From Chryseobacterium endalhagicum (GTDB taxonomy: Bacteria > Bacteroidota > Bacteroidia > Flavobacteriales > Weeksellaceae), in NCBI RefSeq assembly GCF_016745235.1, contig NZ_JAELVM010000005.1, forward strand, positions 41,663-105,662: a stretch of DNA of 64,000 bases. Direction: 5' to 3'. The position numbers and the translations under genes are program-made. This document shows positions 50,691 through 56,099 of the stretch, piece by piece; position 1 is the first letter of the stretch, and the number at the start of each line of letters is the position of its first letter. The notes under the pieces were generated by a model. It saw only the letters and a list, made by a program, of their open reading frames with translations, did no database searches and was not told the DNA's origin.

Positions 50691-51503
50691 TTATTTGTTT
50701 TTCACTGTTTTCGAAATTTCCAGTTTTGTATCTTCAGGAAATCCGGAAAGACCGGGGATATCATTATATTCTACAATTGTTTTCTCTCCGTTTTCTGCTT
50801 CCAGAACATCAATAGCAACAATATCAGCCTTAATATTTTCCTGTAACAGTTTCACTTTTTCTATCCATTCTTTTTCGGGTTCAATGATCTGATATTCCTG
50901 AGTCAGAGAATTGGCCTTCCAATATTTTCCTTTTCTTTTCATTGCCCAAACCTTATCATTAATCGCCAAATAGCGGATATCATATTTATAATCGATGAAT
51001 TTTTCAACGGTTACATAATCCTGATGAATGAATAGCAGATCTTTGAGTTCTTCCCACTGTTCTTCGGATGTCACCAAACTTTTTCCGAATCCTCCATGAT
51101 GATTTCCAACTTTCACTACGAAAGGAAATGGCATCTGTAGATTTTTCAATTGGCTGGTTTTGGTTGTTACATCAAAATCTATCACAGGTAACCCAAGTTT
51201 CCTCAATGTATTCAACATAGATAATCTGTCATATCCTTTTAATAATGTCTCCGCAGAATTCACACATGGAATTCCTGAATATTCTATCAGTTCTAAAATA
51301 TTTCGATGTTTTGGCTCTGGATTTAAGGCTCCCAGCCGCCAAAATATTACATCAGGTTTACAGACACTTTCTGCATCAACAGCATACAGAGAAGAATTTT
51401 TCACTATAAATTCTGAAGTTTGAAGACTTTTTTGAACAATATTAAATCCATCAAAATAATCTTTCCAATACTTTTCTCCATTAATAAGTAAAACTGTTTT
51501 CAT
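50691..51503 (-). CDS. ATP-grasp ligase, RimK-like
   Basis: 270 residues. N-terminal preATP-grasp domain (KTVLLINGEKYWKDYF), then ATP-grasp core: PFPFVVKVGNHHGGFGKSLV (Lys and glycine loop, near residue 128), VEKFIDYKYDIRYLAI, and the metal end VAIDVLEAENGEKTIVEYNDIPGL. RimK-like enzymes join amino acids to proteins or small molecules. Two ATP-grasp genes beside RNA repair and YkuK genes suggest a peptide-tag or modification step. Substrate cannot be told. Confidence 0.85.
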   Translation of the reverse strand: MKTVLLINGEKYWKDYFDGFNIVQKSLQTSEFIVKNSSLYAVDAESVCKPDVIFWRLGALNPEPKHRNILELIEYSGIPCVNSAETLLKGYDRLSMLNTLRKLGLPVIDFDVTTKTSQLKNLQMPFPFVVKVGNHHGGFGKSLVTSEEQWEELKDLLFIHQDYVTVEKFIDYKYDIRYLAINDKVWAMKRKGKYWKANSLTQEYQIIEPEKEWIEKVKLLQENIKADIVAIDVLEAENGEKTIVEYNDIPGLSGFPEDTKLEISKTVKNK

Positions 51504-51520
51504 TTTTTTAAATTAAAAGA

Positions 51521-52006
51521 TTAAACCATCATATCAGCACAGTTGGAGCTTGCAAATGCATAAGGTTTTGCCTTAAACACATATCCCATTCCCAGAATGT
51601 AGCCCATTGCATCTTTTAATGCGGTATTTGACTTAAAATCGGGGTCGGTATTAATGTCTGCGTGTACCTCCATTCCCACCCCATAAGCATCCAGAATGGC
51701 ACAGATAGCGTAAGCAATTTCTACGGATCTGTTCACCTCATTCAGCATTCTTTCCTTGATACTGATCTTCTGTATTTGTCTGTCTTTTCTGATAAAGGTA
51801 AACGCTCCTTTTCCTTCCCGAACAAATACAATTGCGGTTGCATAACTGATGGCATCGCCATACACGTGGGAGTCTGATCCCACACATACTTTCAGTCGGT
51901 GGCCGTTAGCCTGTTCGCGGATAATGGCTTCTTCTACCAGCTGTGTGATAGGTTTCCGGAAAAAAATTCCTTTCATATTCTGCCATACTTCTTGTTGCGT
52001 TTCCAT
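51521..52006 (-). CDS. YkuK/DUF458 RNase H-fold protein
   Basis: 161 residues. The sequence VCVGSDSHVYGDAISYATAIVFV near residue 40 is the DUF458 signature, with acidic residues in strand 1; VHADINTDPDFKSN near 115 gives further carboxylates. The family has an RNase H-like fold and is a predicted nuclease. It is the first protein gene after the tRNA-like array (about 315 bases), 17 bases before the ATP-grasp gene. It may act on the tRNAs or their spacers. Confidence 0.85.
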   Translation of the reverse strand: METQQEVWQNMKGIFFRKPITQLVEEAIIREQANGHRLKVCVGSDSHVYGDAISYATAIVFVREGKGAFTFIRKDRQIQKISIKERMLNEVNRSVEIAYAICAILDAYGVGMEVHADINTDPDFKSNTALKDAMGYILGMGYVFKAKPYAFASSNCADMMV

Positions 52007-52045
52007 TTTTTCTACATGTTTTAAATTTGCTTTACATATTAATTT

Positions 52046-52303
52046 GTCAATGGTGAATGGTCAATTTGTTTCACAATCAATTTTTTAAAATTCACTTACG
52101 AAGTAAAATTCACCATTCACGATTCATGATTCACTACTGTCAATGGTAAATTGTCAATTCGTTTCACTGTCAATCTTTTAAAATTCACTTACGAAGTAAA
52201 ATTCACGATTCACTTTTGTCAATGGTGAATTGTCAATTCGTTTCACGGTCAATATTCTAAAAATTCACTTACGAAGTAAAATTCACTATTCACCATTCAC
52301 TAT
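52046..52303. repeat. Three copies of the island spacer repeat
   Basis: Copies at about 52046-52122, 52138-52215 and 52217-52303. Each has TGTCAATGGTGAAT...TGTCAATTCGTTTCAC and then AAATTCACTTACGAAGTAAAA. The small hairpin TTAC-GAA-GTAA is kept by paired changes in copies elsewhere (TGC-GAA-GCA; TTGT-GAA-ACAA). It fills the space between YkuK and the tRNA array. Confidence 0.8.
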
Positions 52304-52320
52304 TATCATTCCCATTTTTG

Positions 52321-52391
52321 CACTCCGAACAGGACTCGAACCTATACCATCAGTTTTGGAGACTGAGATGCTGCCATTACACCATCAGAGT
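52321..52391 (-). tRNA. tRNA-like, anticodon CCA (Trp)
   Basis: Acceptor ACTCTGA / TCGGAGT complete, anticodon stem TCAGT / ACTGA with loop CTCCAAA, T-loop TTCGAGT. The D-arm (TGGTGTAATGGCAGCA) is of the glutamine type rather than tryptophan. Discriminator G. Last tRNA of the array. Confidence 0.82.
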
Positions 52392-52494
52392 ATTTTTTAT
52401 AATTGATCAATGATGATTGATAATTGATGCTTATGTCAATTTTACTATCTGCTATTGATCATTAATCACTGATCAACCATCATTGATATTTTGG

Positions 52495-52567
52495 TGGAAC
52501 AGACAGGAATCGAACCTGTACCTTTAGTTTTTCAGACTAACGTGCAGACCTGCTACACCACTCTTCC
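52495..52567 (-). tRNA. tRNA-like, anticodon GAA (Phe)
   Basis: Acceptor GGAAGAG / CTGTTCC with a G-G mismatch at pair 5-68. Anticodon stem TTAGT / ACTAA, loop CTGAAAA, T-arm ACAGG / CCTGT, discriminator A. Confidence 0.82.
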
Positions 52568-52657
52568 GTTTTTTATGAGTAATAAGTAATCCGCAATGAG
52601 TAATATTTTGCGTGCTTAATTATTACTTATTACACATTATTTATTGCTTATTTTTTG

Positions 52658-52731
52658 TACCTCTCCCCGGATTCGAACCGGGACTTTACGGGGTTTAAAG
52701 CCGTTTTCTCTGCCAGTTGGAATAGAGAGGC
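52658..52731 (-). tRNA. tRNA-like, anticodon UAA (Leu), short variable loop
   Basis: Acceptor GCCTCTC / GAGAGGT, anticodon loop TTTAAAC with a C-C mismatch at 31-39, T-arm CCCGG / CCGGG, discriminator A. The variable loop has only five bases (AAAGT), whereas a bacterial tRNA-Leu has a long arm. Its identity as a working tRNA-Leu is therefore doubtful. Confidence 0.75.
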
Positions 52732-52739
52732 AATTCTTG

Positions 52740-52813
52740 TACGGAAAGGGGGACTCGAACCCCCAAAACCTTGAGCCTAAATCAAGTATGTCTACCATTT
52801 CCACCATTCCCGC
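52740..52813 (-). tRNA. tRNA-like, anticodon UAG (Leu), short variable loop
   Basis: Acceptor GCGGGAA / TTTCCGT, Leu-type D-arm (TGGTGGAAATGGTAGACA), anticodon stem CTTGA / TCAAG with loop TTTAGGC, T-arm of five G-C pairs, discriminator A. The long variable arm is missing (GTTTT only). Confidence 0.78.
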
Positions 52814-52913
52814 GTTTTTTTTATAAATGATCATTGATAAGTGATAAATAATTTTTAAAAACGTAGATTTTTTATCAATTATAATTTATCAATGATCGTT
52901 TATAAGTGAAGGT

Positions 52914-52991
52914 CAGAGAAAGCCTGTCTGTATAAAACTATGCCTGTTAGTGTTTGTAAGATCTTCTGCGCTCGACAAACTTTTCTCTTTC
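52914..52991 (-). ncRNA. Structured array RNA, copy A
   Basis: Stem AGAGAAAAG / CTTTCTCT, then GTTTGTC / GACAGGC (with two G-T pairs), followed by GAGCGCAGAAGATC in the head. Four copies lie between tRNAs. The TGTCG core recalls the UGYCGU motif of the Y-RNA-like array, so these may also be Rsr ligands; this is inference. Confidence 0.65.
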
Positions 52992-53089
52992 CCGTTTTTC
53001 TGTGAATGATCAGCGAATCAATTTATTTCCTCGATCTGAACTTTCATGGTATTTCATCATTTTGAATTGATTTTTTGACCATTCACATT

Positions 53090-53163
53090 GGTACTCCATA
53101 AGGGAATCGAACCCTTATCATCTGCTCGAAAGGCAGGCGTCCTAACCGTTAGACGAATGGAGC
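53090..53163 (-). tRNA. tRNA-like, anticodon UUC (Glu)
   Basis: Acceptor GCTCCAT / ATGGAGT, Glu-type D-arm (TCGTCTAACGGTTAGGAC), loop CTTTCGA, T-loop TTCGATT. The 3' end reads A-CCA in the DNA, unlike most of the other units. Confidence 0.85.
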
Positions 53164-53170
53164 GTTTAAA

Positions 53171-53241
53171 CCAACTGACCAGGACTCGAACCTGAACAAC
53201 AAGAGTACTTTTCCTGCATGCTGCCGTTACATTATCAGCGG
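53171..53241 (-). tRNA. tRNA-like, anticodon uncertain, degenerate
   Basis: T-arm TCAGG-TTCGAGT-CCTGG and D-arm (ATGTAACGGCAGCAT) are good, but the acceptor (CCGCTGA / TCAGTTG) has a C-T mismatch. The seven-base anticodon loop AAAGTAC lacks U33, so no anticodon is assigned. It is either a decayed tRNA or a non-decoding mimic. Confidence 0.6.
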
Positions 53242-53247
53242 TTTTGG

Positions 53248-53331
53248 TGGAAGTAGCAGGATTCGAACCTGCTCAGCAATGAAGCAACAGATTTACAGTC
53301 TGCCCCGACTCTCCAACTTCGGCGTACTTCC
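53248..53331 (-). tRNA. tRNA-like, anticodon GUA (Tyr)
   Basis: Acceptor GGAAGTA / TACTTCC perfect, anticodon stem CAGA / TCTG with loop CTGTAAA, long variable arm (TTGCTTCATTGCTGA) as in bacterial tRNA-Tyr, T-arm GCAGG / CCTGC, discriminator A. Confidence 0.88.
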
Positions 53332-53370
53332 AGATATAATGAGTAATAGGTAATTAGTAATGAGCAATTT

Positions 53371-53415
53371 TCTAACTTCTAACTTCTAACTTCTAACTTC
53401 TAACCTCTAATTTCT
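53371..53415. repeat. TTCTAAC tandem heptamer
   Basis: Five to six copies of CTAACTT in tandem, with further short runs at 53560-53605, 53860-53885 and 54970-55000. Simple repeats in spacers of the tRNA array. Confidence 0.75.
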
Positions 53416-53419
53416 ATTT

Positions 53420-53494
53420 GAAGAAAAACAAAGCCTGTCTTTAATTTTTTGTTTGATATAAGAACTTCTATGCTCGACAAACTTTTTCTTCTTC
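53420..53494 (-). ncRNA. Structured array RNA, copy B
   Basis: Outer stem GAAGAAAAA / TTTTTCTTC, inner stem GTTTGTC / GACAGGC, then GAGCATAGAAG. Nearly identical to copy C, so a recent duplication. Confidence 0.65.
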
Positions 53495-53610
53495 TGAACT
53501 AACTAAATTTTATAAATGATAAGTGATGAGTGATAATTGATCGGTAATCCTGTAACGACCACTCACTTCTAATTTCTAATCTCTAACTTCTAACCTCTAA
53601 TTCCTATTTG

Positions 53611-53685
53611 GAAAAAAACAAAGCCTGTCTTAATTTTTTGTTTGATATAAGAACTTCTGCGCTCGACAAACTTTTACTTTTCTCC
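53611..53685 (-). ncRNA. Structured array RNA, copy C
   Basis: Same inner stem GTTTGTC / GACAGGC and head GAGCGCAGAAG as copies A and B; the outer stem is A/T-rich and less regular. Confidence 0.62.
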
Positions 53686-53711
53686 GGAACTAATCTCATT
53701 TTAGTTATTTG

Positions 53712-53793
53712 AGATGGTTATGGGATTCAAACCCACTCAGTTTTCACAACGGTTTTGCAGACCGCCCCGACTCTTCCACTTCGGCGAACCATC
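53712..53793 (-). tRNA. tRNA-like, anticodon GCA (Cys) on a Tyr-type body
   Basis: Acceptor GATGGTT / AACCATC perfect, discriminator U as needed for Cys, anticodon loop CTGCAAA. The D-arm (CGCCGAAGTGGAAGAGTCG) and long variable arm (TTGTGAAAACTGA) are those of the tRNA-Tyr unit at 53248, which is not normal for tRNA-Cys. T-loop TTTGAAT. Confidence 0.8.
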
Positions 53794-53886
53794 GAATGAT
53801 AAATGATAATTGATAGTGAATAGTGAATAGTGAATAGTGAATCTACATACTCTCTAACTTCTAACTTCTAATTACTAACTTCTAAT

Positions 53887-53968
53887 AAAAAAAGAAAAAG
53901 GCTGTCTGTATTTTCCGTATTTGGCGTAAAGATCTTCTGCTCTTGACATACCTTTTTTCTCTTCTTTT
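53887..53968 (-). ncRNA. Structured array RNA, copy D
   Basis: Most diverged copy. Inner stem GGT(A)TGTC / GACAGCC keeps pairing through changes on both sides compared with copies A-C, which supports a real RNA structure; head AAGAGCAGAAGATC. Confidence 0.62.
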
Positions 53969-53993
53969 GAAACAATTAACATTTAGTTATCTG

Positions 53994-54067
53994 CGATTCC
54001 GGAAAGACTCGAACTTTCAACTTCCGGTTTAACAGACCGGCGCTCTAACCCATTGAGCTACAAAATC
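53994..54067 (-). tRNA. tRNA-like, anticodon GUU (Asn)
   Basis: Acceptor GATTTTG / CGGAATC, anticodon stem CCGGT / ACCGG with loop CTGTTAA, T-arm GAAAG / CTTTC, discriminator G. The anticodon stem is shared with the Ile, His and Lys units. Confidence 0.85.
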
Positions 54068-54075
54068 ATTTTTTT

Positions 54076-54175
54076 GTGTGAATGGTGAATCGTCAATCCG
54101 TTTTACTGTCAATTTTTAAATTCACCTGCGAAGCAGAATTCACTTTTCATTTTTCACTCTTCACTCTTCACTCTT
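54076..54175. repeat. Island spacer repeat copy
   Basis: GTGTGAATGGTGAATCGTCA, TTTTACTGTCAATTTTTAAA and TTCACCTGCGAAGCAGAATT between two tRNAs; same family as at 52046, with the hairpin TGC-GAA-GCA. Confidence 0.75.
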
Positions 54176-54213
54176 CACTCTTCACTCCTCATTCTTCACT
54201 TTCCCCTCTCTTG

Positions 54214-54287
54214 TAATTTCGGAAGGACTCGAACCTTCAGCCTCCGGTGTATCAGACCGACGCTCTAACCCATTGAGCTACGAAATC
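54214..54287 (-). tRNA. tRNA-like, anticodon GAU (Ile), copy 1
   Basis: Acceptor GATTTCG / CGAAATT, loop CTGATAC on stem TCGGT / ACCGG, T-arm GAAGG / CCTTC, discriminator A. Differs by one base from copy 2. Confidence 0.85.
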
Positions 54288-54295
54288 TTTTTTTT

Positions 54296-54370
54296 GTGTG
54301 AATGGTAAATCGTCAATCCGTTTTACTGTCAATTTTTAAATTCCCCTGCGAAGCAGAATTCACTTTTCAC
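54296..54370. repeat. Island spacer repeat copy
   Basis: Copy of the spacer repeat (TGTGAATGGTAAATCGTCAA...CCTGCGAAGCAGAATT, in pieces) between the two Ile units; duplicated together with them. Confidence 0.75.
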
Positions 54371-54405
54371 TCTTCATCATTCACTCTTCACTTTCCCCTC
54401 TCTTG

Positions 54406-54479
54406 TAATTTCGGAAGGACTCGAACCTTCAGCCTCCGGTGTATCAGACCGGCGCTCTAACCCATTGAGCTACGAAATC
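54406..54479 (-). tRNA. tRNA-like, anticodon GAU (Ile), copy 2
   Basis: As copy 1 but with anticodon stem CCGGT / ACCGG fully paired. The repeat period with copy 1 is 192 bases, spacer included. Confidence 0.85.
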
Positions 54480-54485
54480 TTTTTT

Positions 54486-54555
54486 GTGCGAATTGTAAAT
54501 CGTCAATCCGTTTTACTGTCAATTTTTAAATTCACCTGCGAAGCAGAATTCACTC
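54486..54555. repeat. Island spacer repeat copy
   Basis: Further copy with TGTAAATCGTCAATCCG-type text and TTCACCTGCGAAGCAGAATT. Confidence 0.75.
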
Positions 54556-54611
54556 TTCACTCTTCACTCCTCATCATTCACTCTTCATTTTTTCCCCACG
54601 GCAAAAACTCG

Positions 54612-54683
54612 TCTGGAAAGCAAGATTCGAACTTGCAACCTCCCGCGTCCAAGGCGGGTAAACAACCACCGTTATCTTTCCAG
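54612..54683 (-). tRNA. tRNA-like, anticodon UGG (Pro)
   Basis: Acceptor CTGGAAA / TTTCCAG perfect, anticodon stem CCCGC / GCGGG with loop CTTGGAC, T-arm GCAAG / CTTGC, discriminator A. The D-arm (TAACGGTGGTTGTTTA) is short and unusual. Confidence 0.83.
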
Positions 54684-54747
54684 TTTTTCAGATTCACTTC
54701 CATTTTTTTCCGGGAGACAGCCGGAGCAAAATTTCCATGAATCTTAG

Positions 54748-54819
54748 CGGTCTATGCGGGAATCGAACCCGCAGTGCCCAAGAGACAGTCGGGCAGGTTA
54801 GCCATTACCTCAATAGACC
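54748..54819 (-). tRNA. tRNA-like, anticodon GUC (Asp)
   Basis: Acceptor GGTCTAT / ATAGACC perfect, D-stem AGGT / ACCT, loop CTGTCTC, T-arm GCGGG / CCCGC, discriminator G as for Asp. Confidence 0.86.
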
Positions 54820-54827
54820 TTTTTTTG

Positions 54828-54901
54828 TAATTCTGAGAGGAATCGAACCTCTAACCTTCGGTTTAGAAAACCAACGCTCTATCCAATTGAGCTACAGAAT
54901 C
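54828..54901 (-). tRNA. tRNA-like, anticodon UCU (Arg)
   Basis: Acceptor GATTCTG / CAGAATT, D-arm TAGCTCAATTGGATAGAGC, loop TTTCTAA, T-arm AGAGG / CCTCT, discriminator A. Confidence 0.87.
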
Positions 54902-55004
54902 AATAATTGATCAATGGTGTTTGATGAATAATAATTATTCGTAGTATGATCACTCCTATTTTTCATCTTTCTAACTTCTAACTTCTAATCTCTAACATCT
55001 ATCG

Positions 55005-55078
55005 TAATCCCAGAAAGACTTGAACTTTCAACCCCCGGTTTAAAAGACCGGTGCTCTAACCTGTTGAGCTATGAGATT
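55005..55078 (-). tRNA. tRNA-like, anticodon UUU (Lys)
   Basis: Acceptor AATCTCA / TGGGATT, anticodon stem CCGGT / ACCGG with loop CTTTTAA, T-arm GAAAG / CTTTC with T-loop TTCAAGT, discriminator A. An A1-U72 first pair is unusual for a bacterial tRNA-Lys. Confidence 0.85.
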
Positions 55079-55090
55079 GTTTTTTATTTT

Positions 55091-55165
55091 GTGAATGGTC
55101 AATGGTCAATTCGCTTTGCTCGTCAATTTTAAATTCACTTGTGAAACAAAATTCACCATTCACCA
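55091..55165. repeat. Island spacer repeat copy
   Basis: GTGAATGGTCAATGGTCAAT...AAATTCACTTGTGAAACAAA, with hairpin TTGT-GAA-ACAA, the third compensatory version. Confidence 0.75.
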
Positions 55166-55203
55166 TTTACACTTAGCAAAATTTCTCCATTTCCATTCAC
55201 TTT

Positions 55204-55276
55204 GGGTATCTTCGGGGATCGAACCCTGTTCTCCGGTTCCACAGACCGGCGCTTTACCAAATAAGCTAAAGAAACC
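55204..55276 (-). tRNA. tRNA-like, anticodon GUG (His)
   Basis: Anticodon stem CCGGT / ACCGG, loop CTGTGGA, discriminator C as for His. The acceptor GGTTTCT / AGATACC has a T-T mismatch and the T-stem only three good pairs; no G at position -1 is encoded (the base is T). First tRNA of the array, two bases after the T run of the leader terminator. Confidence 0.78.
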
Positions 55277-55277
55277 A

Positions 55278-55307
55278 TAAAAAAAGCACCTCTTTTCGGG
55301 AGGTGCT
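55278..55307 (-). terminator. Attenuator-like terminator between leader 2 and tRNA array
   Basis: Perfect stem AGCACCTC / GAGGTGCT with loop CCGAAAA, then seven T's on the minus strand, ending next to tRNA-His. The leader ORF contains AAGGTGCT (55353-55360), which can pair with the 5' arm AGCACCT instead. Confidence 0.88.
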
Positions 55308-55332
55308 ATATATATTCTGACGTAAGAGATCA

Positions 55333-55461
55333 TTAGCTGACCCACGTATATAAGCACCTTTTAATTATAAATTCACTATCGAGAATAATACATGCATATC
55401 CTTTCGGCTCCTGTCCGTGTAATCTTGAATACTGATTAGATATGTTATGTAATTGTTTCAT
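55333..55461 (-). CDS. Leader peptide 2 of the tRNA array, 42 residues
   Basis: ATG at 55461; the product starts MKQLHNISNQYSRLHGQEPK and ends CLYTWVS. All 20 amino acids occur once or more in 42 residues; 17 of them come before codon 35. Codons 34-36 (AAA AGG TGC) form the segment that can pair with the 5' arm of the terminator 25 bases downstream. A promoter (TTG at 55553-55555, TTACTTTG at 55525-55532) lies about 60 bases upstream. It is most likely a leader peptide whose translation controls read-through into the tRNA array; a free function of the peptide is not excluded. Confidence 0.72.
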   Translation of the reverse strand: MKQLHNISNQYSRLHGQEPKGYACIILDSEFIIKRCLYTWVS

Positions 55462-55524
55462 TATATTCTTGTTATTTAAAAAGTTTTTGAATCCTGAAAA
55501 CCTGTTGCTTTCAATTTTCGGTTG

Positions 55525-55555
55525 CAAAGTAAGTATGAAATTTTTTAATCTGCAA
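55525..55555 (-). promoter_or_regulatory. Promoter for leader 2
   Basis: Minus strand TTG, 20 bases, TTACTTTG (one change from TAnnTTTG) and CA. Confidence 0.6.
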
Positions 55556-55783
55556 ATTTATTTTTCATTTAAACCATTAATAATCAATTGGTTAAATTCA
55601 ATTTTCAGCATAAGAAATATCTGTCCGCAATATCCTGCGGATCTCTTAAATACCTAAATGACTGTCTCTCATCGGGTTACTTATCACTCTTATTTATCGT
55701 ATTAAATGTTCATTATTAATTAAAAATTTTTCGTTTTTATGGTTATTTTTTTTCATTCTAAATAATTTATGGCCTAAAACACA

Positions 55784-55813
55784 AGAAACGCCTCGACTTA
55801 TCGAGGCGTTTCT
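55784..55813 (-). terminator. Attenuator-like terminator after leader 1
   Basis: Thirteen perfect pairs AGAAACGCCTCGA / TCGAGGCGTTTCT with loop TAAG, then TTGTGTTTT on the minus strand. The leader 1 ORF holds TGAGGCG (55875-55881), complementary to CGCCTC(G) of the 5' arm. Confidence 0.88.
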
Positions 55814-55841
55814 GCAGTATTTTGTTTAAATTTTTACGGGT

Positions 55842-55970
55842 TTATTGTAAATAATTTTCAAAGCAAGCACATTTCGCCTCATTCCATATCATCCATTCGT
55901 ATCCGAATAATCCTTTTATTGAAGGGCTATCGCATAGATTTACATTGATATGTGCTCTTTGTATTGTCAT
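55842..55970 (-). CDS. Leader peptide 1 of the island, 42 residues, all 20 amino acids
   Basis: ATG at 55970; the product starts MTIQRAHINVNLCDSPSIKG and ends CACFENYLQ. The first 26 residues already contain all 20 amino acids. It has a good promoter 13 bases upstream and a strong terminator 29 bases downstream. Codons 30-32 (AAT GAG GCG) carry the segment complementary to the terminator 5' arm. It has the same length and layout as leader 2 but no sequence similarity, so the shared amino acid composition is probably selected. Likely a sensor of arrest at any codon. Confidence 0.75.
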   Translation of the reverse strand: MTIQRAHINVNLCDSPSIKGLFGYEWMIWNEAKCACFENYLQ

Positions 55971-55982
55971 AATTTTCTGGCG

Positions 55983-56010
55983 CAAAGATATGAAAAATTG
56001 TTTTTCACAA
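55983..56010 (-). promoter_or_regulatory. Promoter for leader 1
   Basis: Minus strand TTG (56008-56010), 17 bases, TATCTTTG (55983-55990), 13 bases before the ATG. Confidence 0.82.
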
Positions 56011-56099
56011 ATGCTACTGCTGTTTTTATATGGCCAGCAAGGTGGCAGAACAGAACCCCGTTTAATGTTTCAATTCTTAAATCTTGAAATCCTTCAATT

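Noticed and set aside
52637..52834. Open frames on both strands over the two Leu tRNA-like genes
   Set aside because: They are read from tRNA sequence (GGDSNPQN-type peptides are typical of antisense tRNA reading).
54465..54740. A 91-codon plus-strand frame across the Pro tRNA-like gene
   Set aside because: It reads antisense through a tRNA and a spacer repeat; no start signal.
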